A stretch of DNA of 64,000 nucleotides from Clostridium putrefaciens (GTDB taxonomy: Bacteria > Bacillota > Clostridia > Clostridiales > Clostridiaceae). The position numbers and the translations under genes were made by a program. The stretch is from contig NZ_UFWZ01000001.1 of NCBI RefSeq assembly GCF_900461105.1, positions 806,001 to 870,000 of the forward strand, read 5' to 3'. Below, piece by piece: positions 28,717 through 37,727 of the stretch (its first letter is position 1; each line of letters opens with the position of its first letter). The notes under the pieces are model-generated. The model was not told the origin of the DNA and did not search any database. It worked only from the letters and a program-made list of their open reading frames with translations.

Positions 28717-29715
28717 TTGAGTACACTTTACGTAACAGAGCAATATACTATGTTGAGAAAGGAAGATGAAAGATTAAAGTTATATAAGGGCAAAGAACTT
28801 TTGATTGATATACCTATATTTAAGATAAAGCAGGTTGTTATTTTTGGAGAAGTGACAGTTACAGCTTCAACTATAAGGCTATTTGCTGAAAATAAAATAA
28901 CTTTATGCTACTTAACAGAGTGGGGAAAGTTTATAGGTCGTATGGAGGGGGAAGTTTCAAAAAATGTTATTGTAAGATTGAAGCAATATGAGAATCACAT
29001 AGATATTGATAATGGATCAGTAAACTTTGCAAAAAGGTTTATATCAGGAAAGATTAAAAATAGTAGAACTATACTTATGAAAAGTAACCGTGTTGAAGAA
29101 AAGAGTCAAGAGTTTAAAGAGGCTATAGATGAGCTAAGCAGACTTGAAAAACGTCTTGAAGACCAAGATAATGTGGATTCTATAAGAGGGATAGAAGGAA
29201 GAGCAGCAGCAACTTACTTTTCTGTTTTTCCTGAAATGATAAAAGGTGATTTTACCTTTGAGAATCGTAACAAAAGGCCCCCGAAAGACCCTATAAATGC
29301 TATGTTAAGTTTTGGATATGTATTACTTGCAAATGAAATTTCTTCAGCAGTTTCAAGTGTAGGACTTGATCCTAATATAGGATATCTCCATAGATTAAGA
29401 TATGGAAGACCATCTCTAGCGCTTGATTTGATGGAAGAATTTAGAGCTTTGTTTATAGATAGATTGGTAATTAGTATAGTAAATAATAAAATACTTAAAC
29501 CGGATGATTTTGAAAATGTTTTAGGAGAAGTAAAAATGACTAAAAAAGCTATCAAAAAGTTTCTTCAAGCATATGAAGGTAAAAAGTATGATGAAATATA
29601 TCATCCTCTATTTAAATATAAAACTACATACCAACAGTGCTTTCATATGCAAGCAAGATTATTTAGTAAGTCTTTGATGGAAGAAATTGAATATATACCA
29701 TTTTTAATTAGATAA
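28717..29715 (+). CDS. cas1: Cas1 integrase
   Basis: 332 residues. Integrates new spacers at the leader end of the array. The conserved glutamate is in RGIEGRAAATYF (E160), the histidine in YLHRLRYGRPS (H225), and the acidic residue in LALDLMEEF (D237/E240). The frame opens at GTG 28705, but that codon is part of the ribosome site GGAGGTGAT; TTG 28717 gives the family N-terminus STLYVTEQ. It lies 17 nt upstream of cas2. Confidence 0.96.
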   Translation: MSTLYVTEQYTMLRKEDERLKLYKGKELLIDIPIFKIKQVVIFGEVTVTASTIRLFAENKITLCYLTEWGKFIGRMEGEVSKNVIVRLKQYENHIDIDNGSVNFAKRFISGKIKNSRTILMKSNRVEEKSQEFKEAIDELSRLEKRLEDQDNVDSIRGIEGRAAATYFSVFPEMIKGDFTFENRNKRPPKDPINAMLSFGYVLLANEISSAVSSVGLDPNIGYLHRLRYGRPSLALDLMEEFRALFIDRLVISIVNNKILKPDDFENVLGEVKMTKKAIKKFLQAYEGKKYDEIYHPLFKYKTTYQQCFHMQARLFSKSLMEEIEYIPFLIR

Positions 29716-29732
29716 AAGGAAGTGAATATGGT

Positions 29733-30005
29733 ATGATATATTTAGTTAGTTATGATATAGTTGATGATAAAAAGAGATATAGACTTCATAAAATGCTAAA
29801 GAATTTTGGATCTAGAAACCAATATAGTGTTTTTGAATGTGACTTAGATGGTAAAAAGTATGTTGAACTTGAATACAATATTAGAAAGATAAAGATTGAA
29901 AAAGGGGATAGTATTATGGTATATCCTATATGTTCATCTTGTGAATCTAAAATTATAAGAAAAGGTTCATTTGTTCCACTAGATGTTACAAATATGATTT
30001 ATTAA
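29733..30005 (+). CDS. cas2: Cas2 adaptation protein
   Basis: 90 residues. Small ferredoxin-fold protein that bridges two Cas1 dimers in the integration complex. The N-terminal YLVSYDIVDDKKRYRLHKML and NQYSVFECDLDG segments are typical. It is last in the operon; the leader begins directly after its stop. Length is normal. Confidence 0.96.
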   Translation: MIYLVSYDIVDDKKRYRLHKMLKNFGSRNQYSVFECDLDGKKYVELEYNIRKIKIEKGDSIMVYPICSSCESKIIRKGSFVPLDVTNMIY

Positions 30006-30171
30006 ATCGCAAGCCTGTGTGTATTGAAAAACACGGTACCTTGGCGATACTTGAAAATAGCCACTTTAGCAGGGATTACTGTAGTATTCACAAAATATTT
30101 TATTGAAGAAATAGTACCCCTGCGAAAAGAGGCCTGTGAGACCAGTGATTACAAGGCCTAAATCGCGAGCA
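30006..30171 (+). promoter_or_regulatory. CRISPR leader
   Basis: The 166 nt between cas2 and the first repeat have no ORF and are more GC-rich than the surroundings. GCAGGG (30069-30074) and CCCTGC (30118-30123) form an inverted repeat around an AT-rich centre. The AGGCCT palindrome occurs twice near the array boundary (about 30130 and 30154). These may guide integration or carry the array promoter. Leader identity follows from cas2 on one side and degenerate repeats at the far end of the array. Confidence 0.75.
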
Positions 30172-32409
30172 ATTTCTAAAGACATTAAGCTCCATTGGAG
30201 ATTGAAACATAGATAAAAGCTTGCAATTGGTAAACGTTAATGGTATTTCTAAAGACATTAAGCTCCATTGGAGATTGAAACTAAGCAAGGGGATAATTTA
30301 TCGGTTATAAATGGTACATTTCTAAAGACATTAAGCTCCATTGGAGATTGAAACCGGAAAAGCTTTACAAAGTATAAATACATGTGATATATTTCTAAAG
30401 ACATTAAGCTCCATTGGAGATTGAAACCATGGTATACTATATATATAGTCAAGCAAGATATCTAATTTCTAAAGACATTAAGCTCCATTGGAGATTGAAA
30501 CTGTATTAATTAAAAGGTAAGGAGGTATTTATATGGATTTCTAAAGACATTAAGCTCCATTGGAGATTGAAACAACTACTGGAACTAAGAACAGAATAGT
30601 CAAAACTAATTTCTAAAGACATTAAGCTCCATTGGAGATTGAAACCAAGCAAATAGATGAGGCTATTAATGGCATGGTGGATTTCTAAAGACATTAAGCT
30701 CCATTGGAGATTGAAACGATGATGAAAATACAATAAGAGCAAAAATAATTATCAATATTTCTAAAGACATTAAGCTCCATTGGAGATTGAAACAATCCAT
30801 CTGTAAGAGTGGCTACACGCATAGCAAATGCATTTCTAAAGACATTAAGCTCCATTGGAGATTGAAACTCATAGGTTCCCGCCTCCTAATTTTTTATTCC
30901 TTTGATTTCTAAAGACATTAAGCTCCATTGGAGATTGAAACAATGAACTCCATGGATCTGGGCAAAGGCAGGGTAAAATTTCTAAAGACATTAAGCTCCA
31001 TTGGAGATTGAAACACAATATGCCTACTCAATACAGTATGGATTTGGGAATTTCTAAAGACATTAAGCTCCATTGGAGATTGAAACTATTGCACATTACC
31101 ATATTTAATAAAGCTACGGCAATTTCTAAAGACATTAAGCTCCATTGGAGATTGAAACATCGAGGGCGTGTGAAAGCAGACCAGACAAGCACCCATTTCT
31201 AAAGACATTAAGCTCCATTGGAGATTGAAACCGAAACCTTAATACACGCTAGAGGCGGACAAGCAGAGATTTCTAAAGACATTAAGCTCCATTGGAGATT
31301 GAAACTTTATAGATGATAGAGGGAGACAAAAGGCTTTAATATAATTTCTAAAGACATTAAGCTCCATTGGAGATTGAAACACTTCTCTTTGTTCTTTTTC
31401 TAATACATCTATTATCTATTTCTAAAGACATTAAGCTCCATTGGAGATTGAAACATTTGACACTATACAAGTATGTATTGGTATGCTAGATTTCTAAAGA
31501 CATTAAGCTCCATTGGAGATTGAAACGCAAGGGAAATAATTTGTATATATTGATAGCAGGGTATTTCTAAAGACATTAAGCTCCATTGGAGATTGAAACG
31601 TCCTAAATCCTACGGTAACCATTCCAATATTATTTAATTTCTAAAGACATTAAGCTCCATTGGAGATTGAAACAATTCCAGATGGCAAAGGTAGAGCTGA
31701 ATGGCTTGATTTCTAAAGACATTAAGCTCCATTGGAGATTGAAACTTCGATACTTCCTTCAACTTTGGATGATAATACACAAATTTCTAAAGACATTAAG
31801 CTCCATTGGAGATTGAAACACCTTCTGTAGCTTGGACTACAGTAATACCGCTAGATTATTTCTAAAGACATTAAGCTCCATTGGAGATTGAAACTTAAGC
31901 AAACCACAAGGGACCTAAAACTTTACACAATTTCTAAAGACATTAAGCTCCATTGGAGATTGAAACTCAATCTTTAAATTTATAAAAGCCTTTTCCCATG
32001 CTCCATTTCTAAAGACATTAAGCTCCATTGGAGATTGAAACCGCAGATGGATATATTTGATATATCCATCAACCAAATATTTCTAAAGACATTAAGCTCC
32101 ATTGGAGATTGAAACGCGAGCCGTCCTCTATGTCACCTGATATAGTCAACCATTTCTAAAGACATTAAGCTCCATTGGAGATTGAAACAATTTGGACTTG
32201 ATCCGCAGAATAGCTGGCGGGGAAAATTTCTAAAGACATTAAGCTCCATTGGAGATTGAAACATGATGTAGCGGCCAAAAGGCTGCACAAATTAGCAATT
32301 TTTCTAAAGACATTAAGCTCCATTGGACATTGAAACGTATGAACTAACTCAAAACTATAAAAATATATCCGAATTTCTAAAGACATTAAGCTTAGTGGTA
32401 TATTAAAAC
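30172..32409 (+). CRISPR. Type I-D CRISPR array, 31 repeats and 30 spacers
   Basis: The repeat is 37 nt, beginning ATTTCTAAAGAC, with the internal palindrome CTCCATTGGAG, and ending ATTGAAAC, the expected 8-nt crRNA handle. Twenty-nine copies are identical by eye. The 30th (32300-32336) has two changes (first base T; GGACATTG). The 31st (32373-32409) keeps only the first 20 bases plus AAAC. Spacers are 35-39 nt. Degeneration at the 32.4-kb end puts the leader at the cas2 side and transcription on the plus strand. Six-frame ORFs inside the array are artefacts of the repeat. Confidence 0.99.
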
Positions 32410-32444
32410 AAATACTTGTGGGCGTATATTAATTTTAATAGACA

Positions 32445-32490
32445 AAAAAAGACTTTAGTAAGATTAATTCAATCAACTAAAGTCTTTTTT
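32445..32490. terminator. Bidirectional terminator closing the CRISPR array
   Basis: A perfect 15-bp inverted repeat (32445-32459 with 32476-32490) with A6 and T6 ends. It can stop the array transcript and the convergent M42 peptidase gene. Confidence 0.9.
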
Positions 32491-32536
32491 ATTGTATTGG
32501 GTAATGGTGAAATTGTGTTTTACTGTTTGAATATTT

Positions 32537-33583
32537 TTATTTACATAAGCTATATTTAATAACTAGGTCTAAAGTTGCTATTAAAGCATCCATGTGGGTT
32601 CTTTCATAGGCATGTGAAGCAAATACTCCAGGGCCTATAAGGGCTGCTTTAACGTCCCAACCAGCGCCTAATACTGCTGAAGCGTCTGAACCGTAATATG
32701 GATATATGTCAATTTTATAGTCTATATTATTTTCTACACATACATCTATTAAGGTTTTTCTTAAATTATAATCATAAGGACCTGAAGAGTCTTTTGCACA
32801 GATGCAAACAGCATATTCAGAAGAGTTTTGGCCAGGACCTGGTGCACCCATGTCTACGGCTATAAATTCTCTTGTGTTTTCAGGAATAGAGGCCTTTGCG
32901 CCATGTCCTACTTCTTCATAATTACTTATGAAAAAGTTTGTGGTATGAGCTGGTTTTATATCATTATTTATCATTAATTCTATAGTATAAAGTAATACTG
33001 CAACGCTAGCCTTATCATCTAAATATCTACTCTTTATATATCCTTTTTCAGTGAAGGTAGTTCTAGTATCAAGGCAGATGAAGTCCCCTACATTTATTCC
33101 AAGGTTCTCTGTGTCGGATTTAGAGCTTACTCTTTCATCTAAGATAACCTCCATATTTTCTGGGGTTCTTTTAAGTTCACGAGCTTCATCACCGCTTATG
33201 TGAACAGAAGGCTTTATAGTTTGTACAGTACCTGTGTAGCTACTACCATCTAATGTTTCCACGGTGCAGTTCTCACCATCTATAGCAGTCATCATGTAGC
33301 CTCCAACTGGAATTAAAGCTAAAGTACCATTTGATTTAATTTCTTTAACCATAGCACCTAAGGTATCTACATGAGCAGAAAATGTTCTTTGATAAGAGTC
33401 ATCTAAACCTTTTATAGTAACAATTAAAGCACCTTTAGTAGTTTCAATAAAATTTGCTTTTAAATCTTTAAGTTCTTTTTTTAGATAGTTATTTATATTA
33501 TTTGTATACCCTGTAGGACTTGAAATTTTTAAGATGTTTTCAAGATAATAGGTTAGTCTATCTTTGTTGTAATTAATGGACAT
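32537..33583 (-). CDS. M42-family metallopeptidase
   Basis: 348 residues. Zinc or cobalt aminopeptidase of the M42 (glutamyl aminopeptidase/deblocking) family, cytoplasmic. Metal and catalytic segments visible are AHVDTLGAMV, YLDDKASVAVLL, YEEVGHGAKAS, VDMGAPGPG and a C-terminal ASHAYERTH. A ribosome site AAGGAGTG lies upstream on the minus strand. It probably trims peptides to amino acids, useful for an amino-acid fermenter. It is convergent with the CRISPR array and shows no functional link to it. Confidence 0.92.
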   Translation of the reverse strand: MSINYNKDRLTYYLENILKISSPTGYTNNINNYLKKELKDLKANFIETTKGALIVTIKGLDDSYQRTFSAHVDTLGAMVKEIKSNGTLALIPVGGYMMTAIDGENCTVETLDGSSYTGTVQTIKPSVHISGDEARELKRTPENMEVILDERVSSKSDTENLGINVGDFICLDTRTTFTEKGYIKSRYLDDKASVAVLLYTIELMINNDIKPAHTTNFFISNYEEVGHGAKASIPENTREFIAVDMGAPGPGQNSSEYAVCICAKDSSGPYDYNLRKTLIDVCVENNIDYKIDIYPYYGSDASAVLGAGWDVKAALIGPGVFASHAYERTHMDALIATLDLVIKYSLCK

Positions 33584-33830
33584 AATATCACTCCTTAGTG
33601 TATATTTAATATAGGGTGACTTTGAATATGGTCTTTATTTATTTCAAAAGCACCTAATATAAATTTTAACATAAATTTTGCTAAAAATTAAACAATTTTA
33701 TAAAAAGTGTGTATAATATATGAAGTAACTAAAAATAATCTTTAAATAAATATTAACAATTATGAGTCTATCATGTTTTAAACTACGTATAATTTAGAGT
33801 ACAACATATGTATGTGAAAGGGGATATCAA

Positions 33831-35291
33831 ATGGATCAACAAGAGGAACAAAAAGAGGAACAACAAGTGGATCAACAAGAGGAACATAAAGAGGAACAAC
33901 AAGTGGAAAACACTGAAAAAAAAGATAGAAATAAAAAAGGTATTATAATTATATCCATTGTGGTTTTAGCAATTATATTTTCATTATCAGCTTACTTAAC
34001 ATATATGTACAAATACACTTTAAGTTGGGATAATTATATATATTCAGGTGTTAAAGTAGAATCAGTAGACATATCAGGAAAAACTAAGGAAGAAGCCATA
34101 GAGTTGTTAAAAGAAAATTATGGTGATGCAATTCTAAATAAAAAATTATCTGTTAAGGCTTTAGAAAACATATATGATATGGATTATGGTAAGCTTGAAT
34201 CTAAATATAATATAGAAGATGTTGTAGATGAATCCTTTGATTATGGAAAAAGTAGCAAGATGTTAGAGAAATATAGAATGCTTAAAACTCATTCCGGTAA
34301 GGAAATAAATTTAGATTTTACCTATGACCCAACATATATAGATGAATTTATTGAAACTATAGCTACAGAAGTTAACGTGGCGCCAATAAATGCAAAGCTT
34401 AGTATGGCATCTAGTGGTAAATTTAATGTATCAGAAGATAAACCTGGTTATGAGATTGATAAAGAGAAACTAAAAACTGATATAATATCAAATATTAATG
34501 GCAAGGTAGACGAAAAGGTTGAAATTGAGGCTAAGGTAGATGAAATAAAGCCTAATGTAGTAGCCTCAGAGTTAAGTAAGATTAATTCTAAAATAGCGTC
34601 CTTTTCAACTAGGTACTCACATAACTCTACTAATGACAGGGCTATTAATGTAGAAATTGCAACTAATGCAATAAATGGCAAGCTTCTTATGCCAGGAGAT
34701 ACCTTTAGTTATAACGATGTAGTAGGTAAAAGAACAGCGGCAAAGGGATATAGGAATGCTCCTGTAATAGTTGGCAATAAGGTTGAAGATGACTTAGGTG
34801 GTGGAATATGCCAGGTATCTAGTACACTGTATCAAGCAGTTTTAAGAACTGGTCTTAAGTCTGTTGAAAGATATAATCATTCATTAGGTACAAGTTATGT
34901 GCCACTTGGATTAGATGCTACAGTAGATTTTGGTAGCTCTTTAGATTACAAGTTTAGAAACACATTTAATTCACCTATATATATAGAAGGCGTAACTAGT
35001 AAAGATAGAGTACTAAGCTTTAACATATACGGCAATAGTGCATCTACAGGAAGGACTTACGAAATTGTATCAGAGGCTTATGAAACAATAAATGCAGGAG
35101 TTAAAAATGTAGAAGATCCAAATCTTTTAGAGGGACAAACGGTTGTAGAAAAGAATCCTATAAATGGGACAAAGGTTAAGGTTTATAGAAAGGTTTATGA
35201 AAATGGAACATTAATAGATACTGAATTCTTATCTAATGATACTTATAGGTCTATAGATGGAATAGTAAGAGTAGGAACTAAAAAACCATAA
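33831..35291 (+). CDS. VanW-family membrane-anchored protein with G5 domain
   Basis: 486 residues. The N-terminus begins with two 12-residue repeats rich in Gln and Glu (about 2-25), then a membrane anchor (about 38-60). A PG_binding_4/YoaR-type domain follows, then VanW (GDTFSYNDVVGKRTAAKGY, DDLGGGICQVSSTLYQA, about 285-395), and a C-terminal G5-like domain (about 410-480). Such proteins are extracytoplasmic and thought to contact peptidoglycan; despite the name they do not imply vancomycin resistance. The ribosome site AAGGGG precedes the start. The N-terminal repeat is a 36-nt tandem duplication (33834-33905) with one mismatch. Confidence 0.9.
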   Translation: MDQQEEQKEEQQVDQQEEHKEEQQVENTEKKDRNKKGIIIISIVVLAIIFSLSAYLTYMYKYTLSWDNYIYSGVKVESVDISGKTKEEAIELLKENYGDAILNKKLSVKALENIYDMDYGKLESKYNIEDVVDESFDYGKSSKMLEKYRMLKTHSGKEINLDFTYDPTYIDEFIETIATEVNVAPINAKLSMASSGKFNVSEDKPGYEIDKEKLKTDIISNINGKVDEKVEIEAKVDEIKPNVVASELSKINSKIASFSTRYSHNSTNDRAINVEIATNAINGKLLMPGDTFSYNDVVGKRTAAKGYRNAPVIVGNKVEDDLGGGICQVSSTLYQAVLRTGLKSVERYNHSLGTSYVPLGLDATVDFGSSLDYKFRNTFNSPIYIEGVTSKDRVLSFNIYGNSASTGRTYEIVSEAYETINAGVKNVEDPNLLEGQTVVEKNPINGTKVKVYRKVYENGTLIDTEFLSNDTYRSIDGIVRVGTKKP

Positions 35292-35302
35292 ATTATTAAT
35301 TT

Positions 35303-35350
35303 AAATAAGGAAGTCTTTAAGCGGTAAAGTATAAAGACTTCCTTATTTTT
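35303..35350 (+). terminator. Intrinsic terminator after vanW-like gene
   Basis: A perfect 16-bp inverted repeat (35303-35318 with 35333-35348) ending in a T tract. Confidence 0.85.
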
Positions 35351-35557
35351 ATACATTTGATTAAGGAATGAACAAGTTGGGTATAATGTGAGCTATGGTG
35401 AAATGTCCCATTGACTGTTAAATAGCATAAAAATAAAACAAGATTCTAAACTTATTTAAATTAAGAGGTAGAGTAACAGTAGTCAGAACATCATGATATA
35501 CTTATATAAGGAAAAATAGAATTATTAGTAAGGAGGTAGCAGTTTTTGCGTTAATTT

Positions 35558-36499
35558 ATGATAGAAGTAGATTTAATAAATAAAATCTTAAATAATATAC
35601 AAAAAGTGATAATTGGTAAGCAAGATGAAATAACCAATGTTTTAAAGGCTGTTATAGCTGGAGGGCATGTATTAATAGAAGATGTACCAGGTGTTGGTAA
35701 AACTACTCTAGTTAAAGCTTTAGCGAGATCCTTGTCCTTAAACTATAGTCGTATTCAGTTTACACCAGACTTATCACCATCAGACATAATAGGCATTTCA
35801 ATTTATGATCAAAAGAGTATGGAGTTTCAATTTAATAAGGGACCCATATTTTCAAATATAGTCCTAGCAGATGAAATAAATAGAACCTCTCCTAAAACTC
35901 AATCAGCACTTTTAGAAGTTATGGAAGAATATCAAGTGTCTGAAGGAAATGATACCTACAAGGTAGAAACACCCTTCTTCGTGCTAGCAACACAAAATCC
36001 TATAGAGTATGAAGGGACATTTTCACTCCCAGAAGCTCAGTTAGATAGATTTATGATTATGGTGAGACTTGGATATCCATCAAAAGAAAGCGAAAAACAA
36101 ATATTAAAGTTATATAAAGAAAAAGAGCCCTTTCAGTATATGGATGGAGCTATAAATAAAGAGGAATTATTATATCTTCAAAAGCAAGTTAGAAAAGTTA
36201 AGGTTAATGATAAAATTTTAGATTATATGGTAGCTATATCAGAGGCAACAAGGAATTCTAAGTATTTATCATTAGGGGTAAGTACAAGAGCTGTAATGTC
36301 ACTACAAAGGATAGGTCAAGCTTCAGCGCTAATAAAAGGAAGAGATTATGTAATACCAGAAGACATAAGAGAAAATGTAAGTTTAGTACTATCTCATAGA
36401 ATAATATTATCATCTAAGGCTGTGGCTAACGGATATAATAAAGAAAATATGATTTCAGATATAGTGAAAGATATAGAAGTCCCAAAGGTAACTATGTGA
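35558..36499 (+). CDS. MoxR-family AAA+ ATPase
   Basis: 313 residues. Walker A EDVPGVGKTTLVKAL (about 42-56), Walker B VLADEINR (about 108-115), sensor-1 ATQNP, and ALLEVMEEYQV. MoxR ATPases act as chaperones, often with a DUF58 protein encoded next door, as here. The start is odd: the ribosome site AAGGAGGT is 20 nt upstream of the ATG and sits correctly for a TTG-CGT-TAA mini-frame (35546-35554) just before it. Stop and start lie 3 nt apart, so reinitiation is possible. First gene of a three-gene unit. Confidence 0.92.
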   Translation: MIEVDLINKILNNIQKVIIGKQDEITNVLKAVIAGGHVLIEDVPGVGKTTLVKALARSLSLNYSRIQFTPDLSPSDIIGISIYDQKSMEFQFNKGPIFSNIVLADEINRTSPKTQSALLEVMEEYQVSEGNDTYKVETPFFVLATQNPIEYEGTFSLPEAQLDRFMIMVRLGYPSKESEKQILKLYKEKEPFQYMDGAINKEELLYLQKQVRKVKVNDKILDYMVAISEATRNSKYLSLGVSTRAVMSLQRIGQASALIKGRDYVIPEDIRENVSLVLSHRIILSSKAVANGYNKENMISDIVKDIEVPKVTM

Positions 36500-37686
36500 T
36501 GAAAATAGATCATAGGATAAACAAAATAAATGTTAAATTTATTTTATTGCTACTTATAACATCTATATATGCTTATATTCAAGGTGGAGCTCTATTGTAC
36601 ACTATATTATATATTTTTTTATCTATATTTATAATAGATATTATAACCTGCATATCATACTATTTTTCTATAAATATAAATGTGGAGCTAAATGAAGATA
36701 CATTTTACGTTAAAGATAATACAAAGGTTAAATTAATAGCTTCTAATAAAGGGATATTTAAGATACCTTATTTAACAATTAGAGGAGAAATGTTTTCTTT
36801 AAAGGAAGATAAATATGAAGGTGAAGCTATTTCCATTCCGTACTTTGGAGTATCAGAGTATAACTATTGTATAAAATTTAAAGTTCGAGGAAATTATGAC
36901 CTGAAAAGCTTTACGATTATTATTTCAGATATATTTAATATAATAAATGTAAAAAAGCAAATTAAAAATAAAGATTCAATAAAAGTTTATCCTAAAATTT
37001 ATGACTTAAAAAAGTTAATGTCCTCTAAAAACAAGTTTTATGAAAACTCATTTTTAAAGAGGGGATTTCTAGAGGATATATATTCAGTAAAGGAAATGAG
37101 GGAGTATAGGCAAGGAGACAATTTAAAGCGAATAAATTGGAAGGTAAGCGCTAAAGCAAATAAGCTTGTTGTAAAAGACTATGAAGCATTATCCTGTAAA
37201 GAGGTGATAGTGCTATTAGATATGGATGAATCTATCTATGAAGAAGATAAATTAGGGTTAAAGGAACAAAATCTTATAGATATATGCGTTTCATGGGTAA
37301 GATACAGCTTAAATCAAAATATAAGAGTTAAACTTTATATAAATGCTAAAAATGAAGAAATTATAACTATAAAAAATAAAGAAGAGTTTTCTAATCTTAT
37401 GGAGTTTTTTGTAGAAAATAAAAGTGATGGAGTTAGAGAATATAATAAATTTATAGTATCAAAATCAAAGGAACTAATGAATAATACTATTATAATGATA
37501 ACAGGCAAGGTTACAGGAAGCTTAATTAAATCTTTATTAAAAATAGGTAAAGATAAAAAGAATATAACAGTTTTTTATTTAGAAAGGGAAAAAACTAAAG
37601 AAGGTTTTGAAAACTTATTGGTTAATGGAATAAACTTAGTAGATATTAATCTAATGGTTAGAGAACTTCATGATAGTTCTTTTTAA
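36499..37686 (+). CDS. DUF58-domain membrane protein
   Basis: 395 residues from ATG 36499. Two hydrophobic N-terminal segments (about 14-30 and 33-52) are followed by a beta-rich region and the DUF58 signature YSVKEMREYRQGDNLKRINW (about 200-219), then a von Willebrand-A-like part with VIVLLDMDES. The start overlaps the moxR stop by one base, so translation is coupled; a GTG at 36496 is an alternative start. With MoxR and the transglutaminase protein it forms a conserved trio of uncertain role, probably in envelope protein assembly. Confidence 0.9.
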   Translation: MKIDHRINKINVKFILLLLITSIYAYIQGGALLYTILYIFLSIFIIDIITCISYYFSININVELNEDTFYVKDNTKVKLIASNKGIFKIPYLTIRGEMFSLKEDKYEGEAISIPYFGVSEYNYCIKFKVRGNYDLKSFTIIISDIFNIINVKKQIKNKDSIKVYPKIYDLKKLMSSKNKFYENSFLKRGFLEDIYSVKEMREYRQGDNLKRINWKVSAKANKLVVKDYEALSCKEVIVLLDMDESIYEEDKLGLKEQNLIDICVSWVRYSLNQNIRVKLYINAKNEEIITIKNKEEFSNLMEFFVENKSDGVREYNKFIVSKSKELMNNTIIMITGKVTGSLIKSLLKIGKDKKNITVFYLEREKTKEGFENLLVNGINLVDINLMVRELHDSSF

Positions 37687-37727
37687 AACACAAATTAGTA
37701 TAAGGCCATAAGGTAGGTGATGATATT

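Noticed and set aside
30100-32386. Several ORFs of 60-80 codons inside the CRISPR region on both strands
   Set aside because: They are translations of the repeat itself (recurring FNLQWSLMSLE or SKDIKLHWRLK peptides) with no ribosome sites.
33831-35291. Vancomycin resistance gene
   Set aside because: VanW-domain proteins are common envelope proteins; no vanHAX genes are nearby, and ddl is an ordinary D-Ala-D-Ala ligase.
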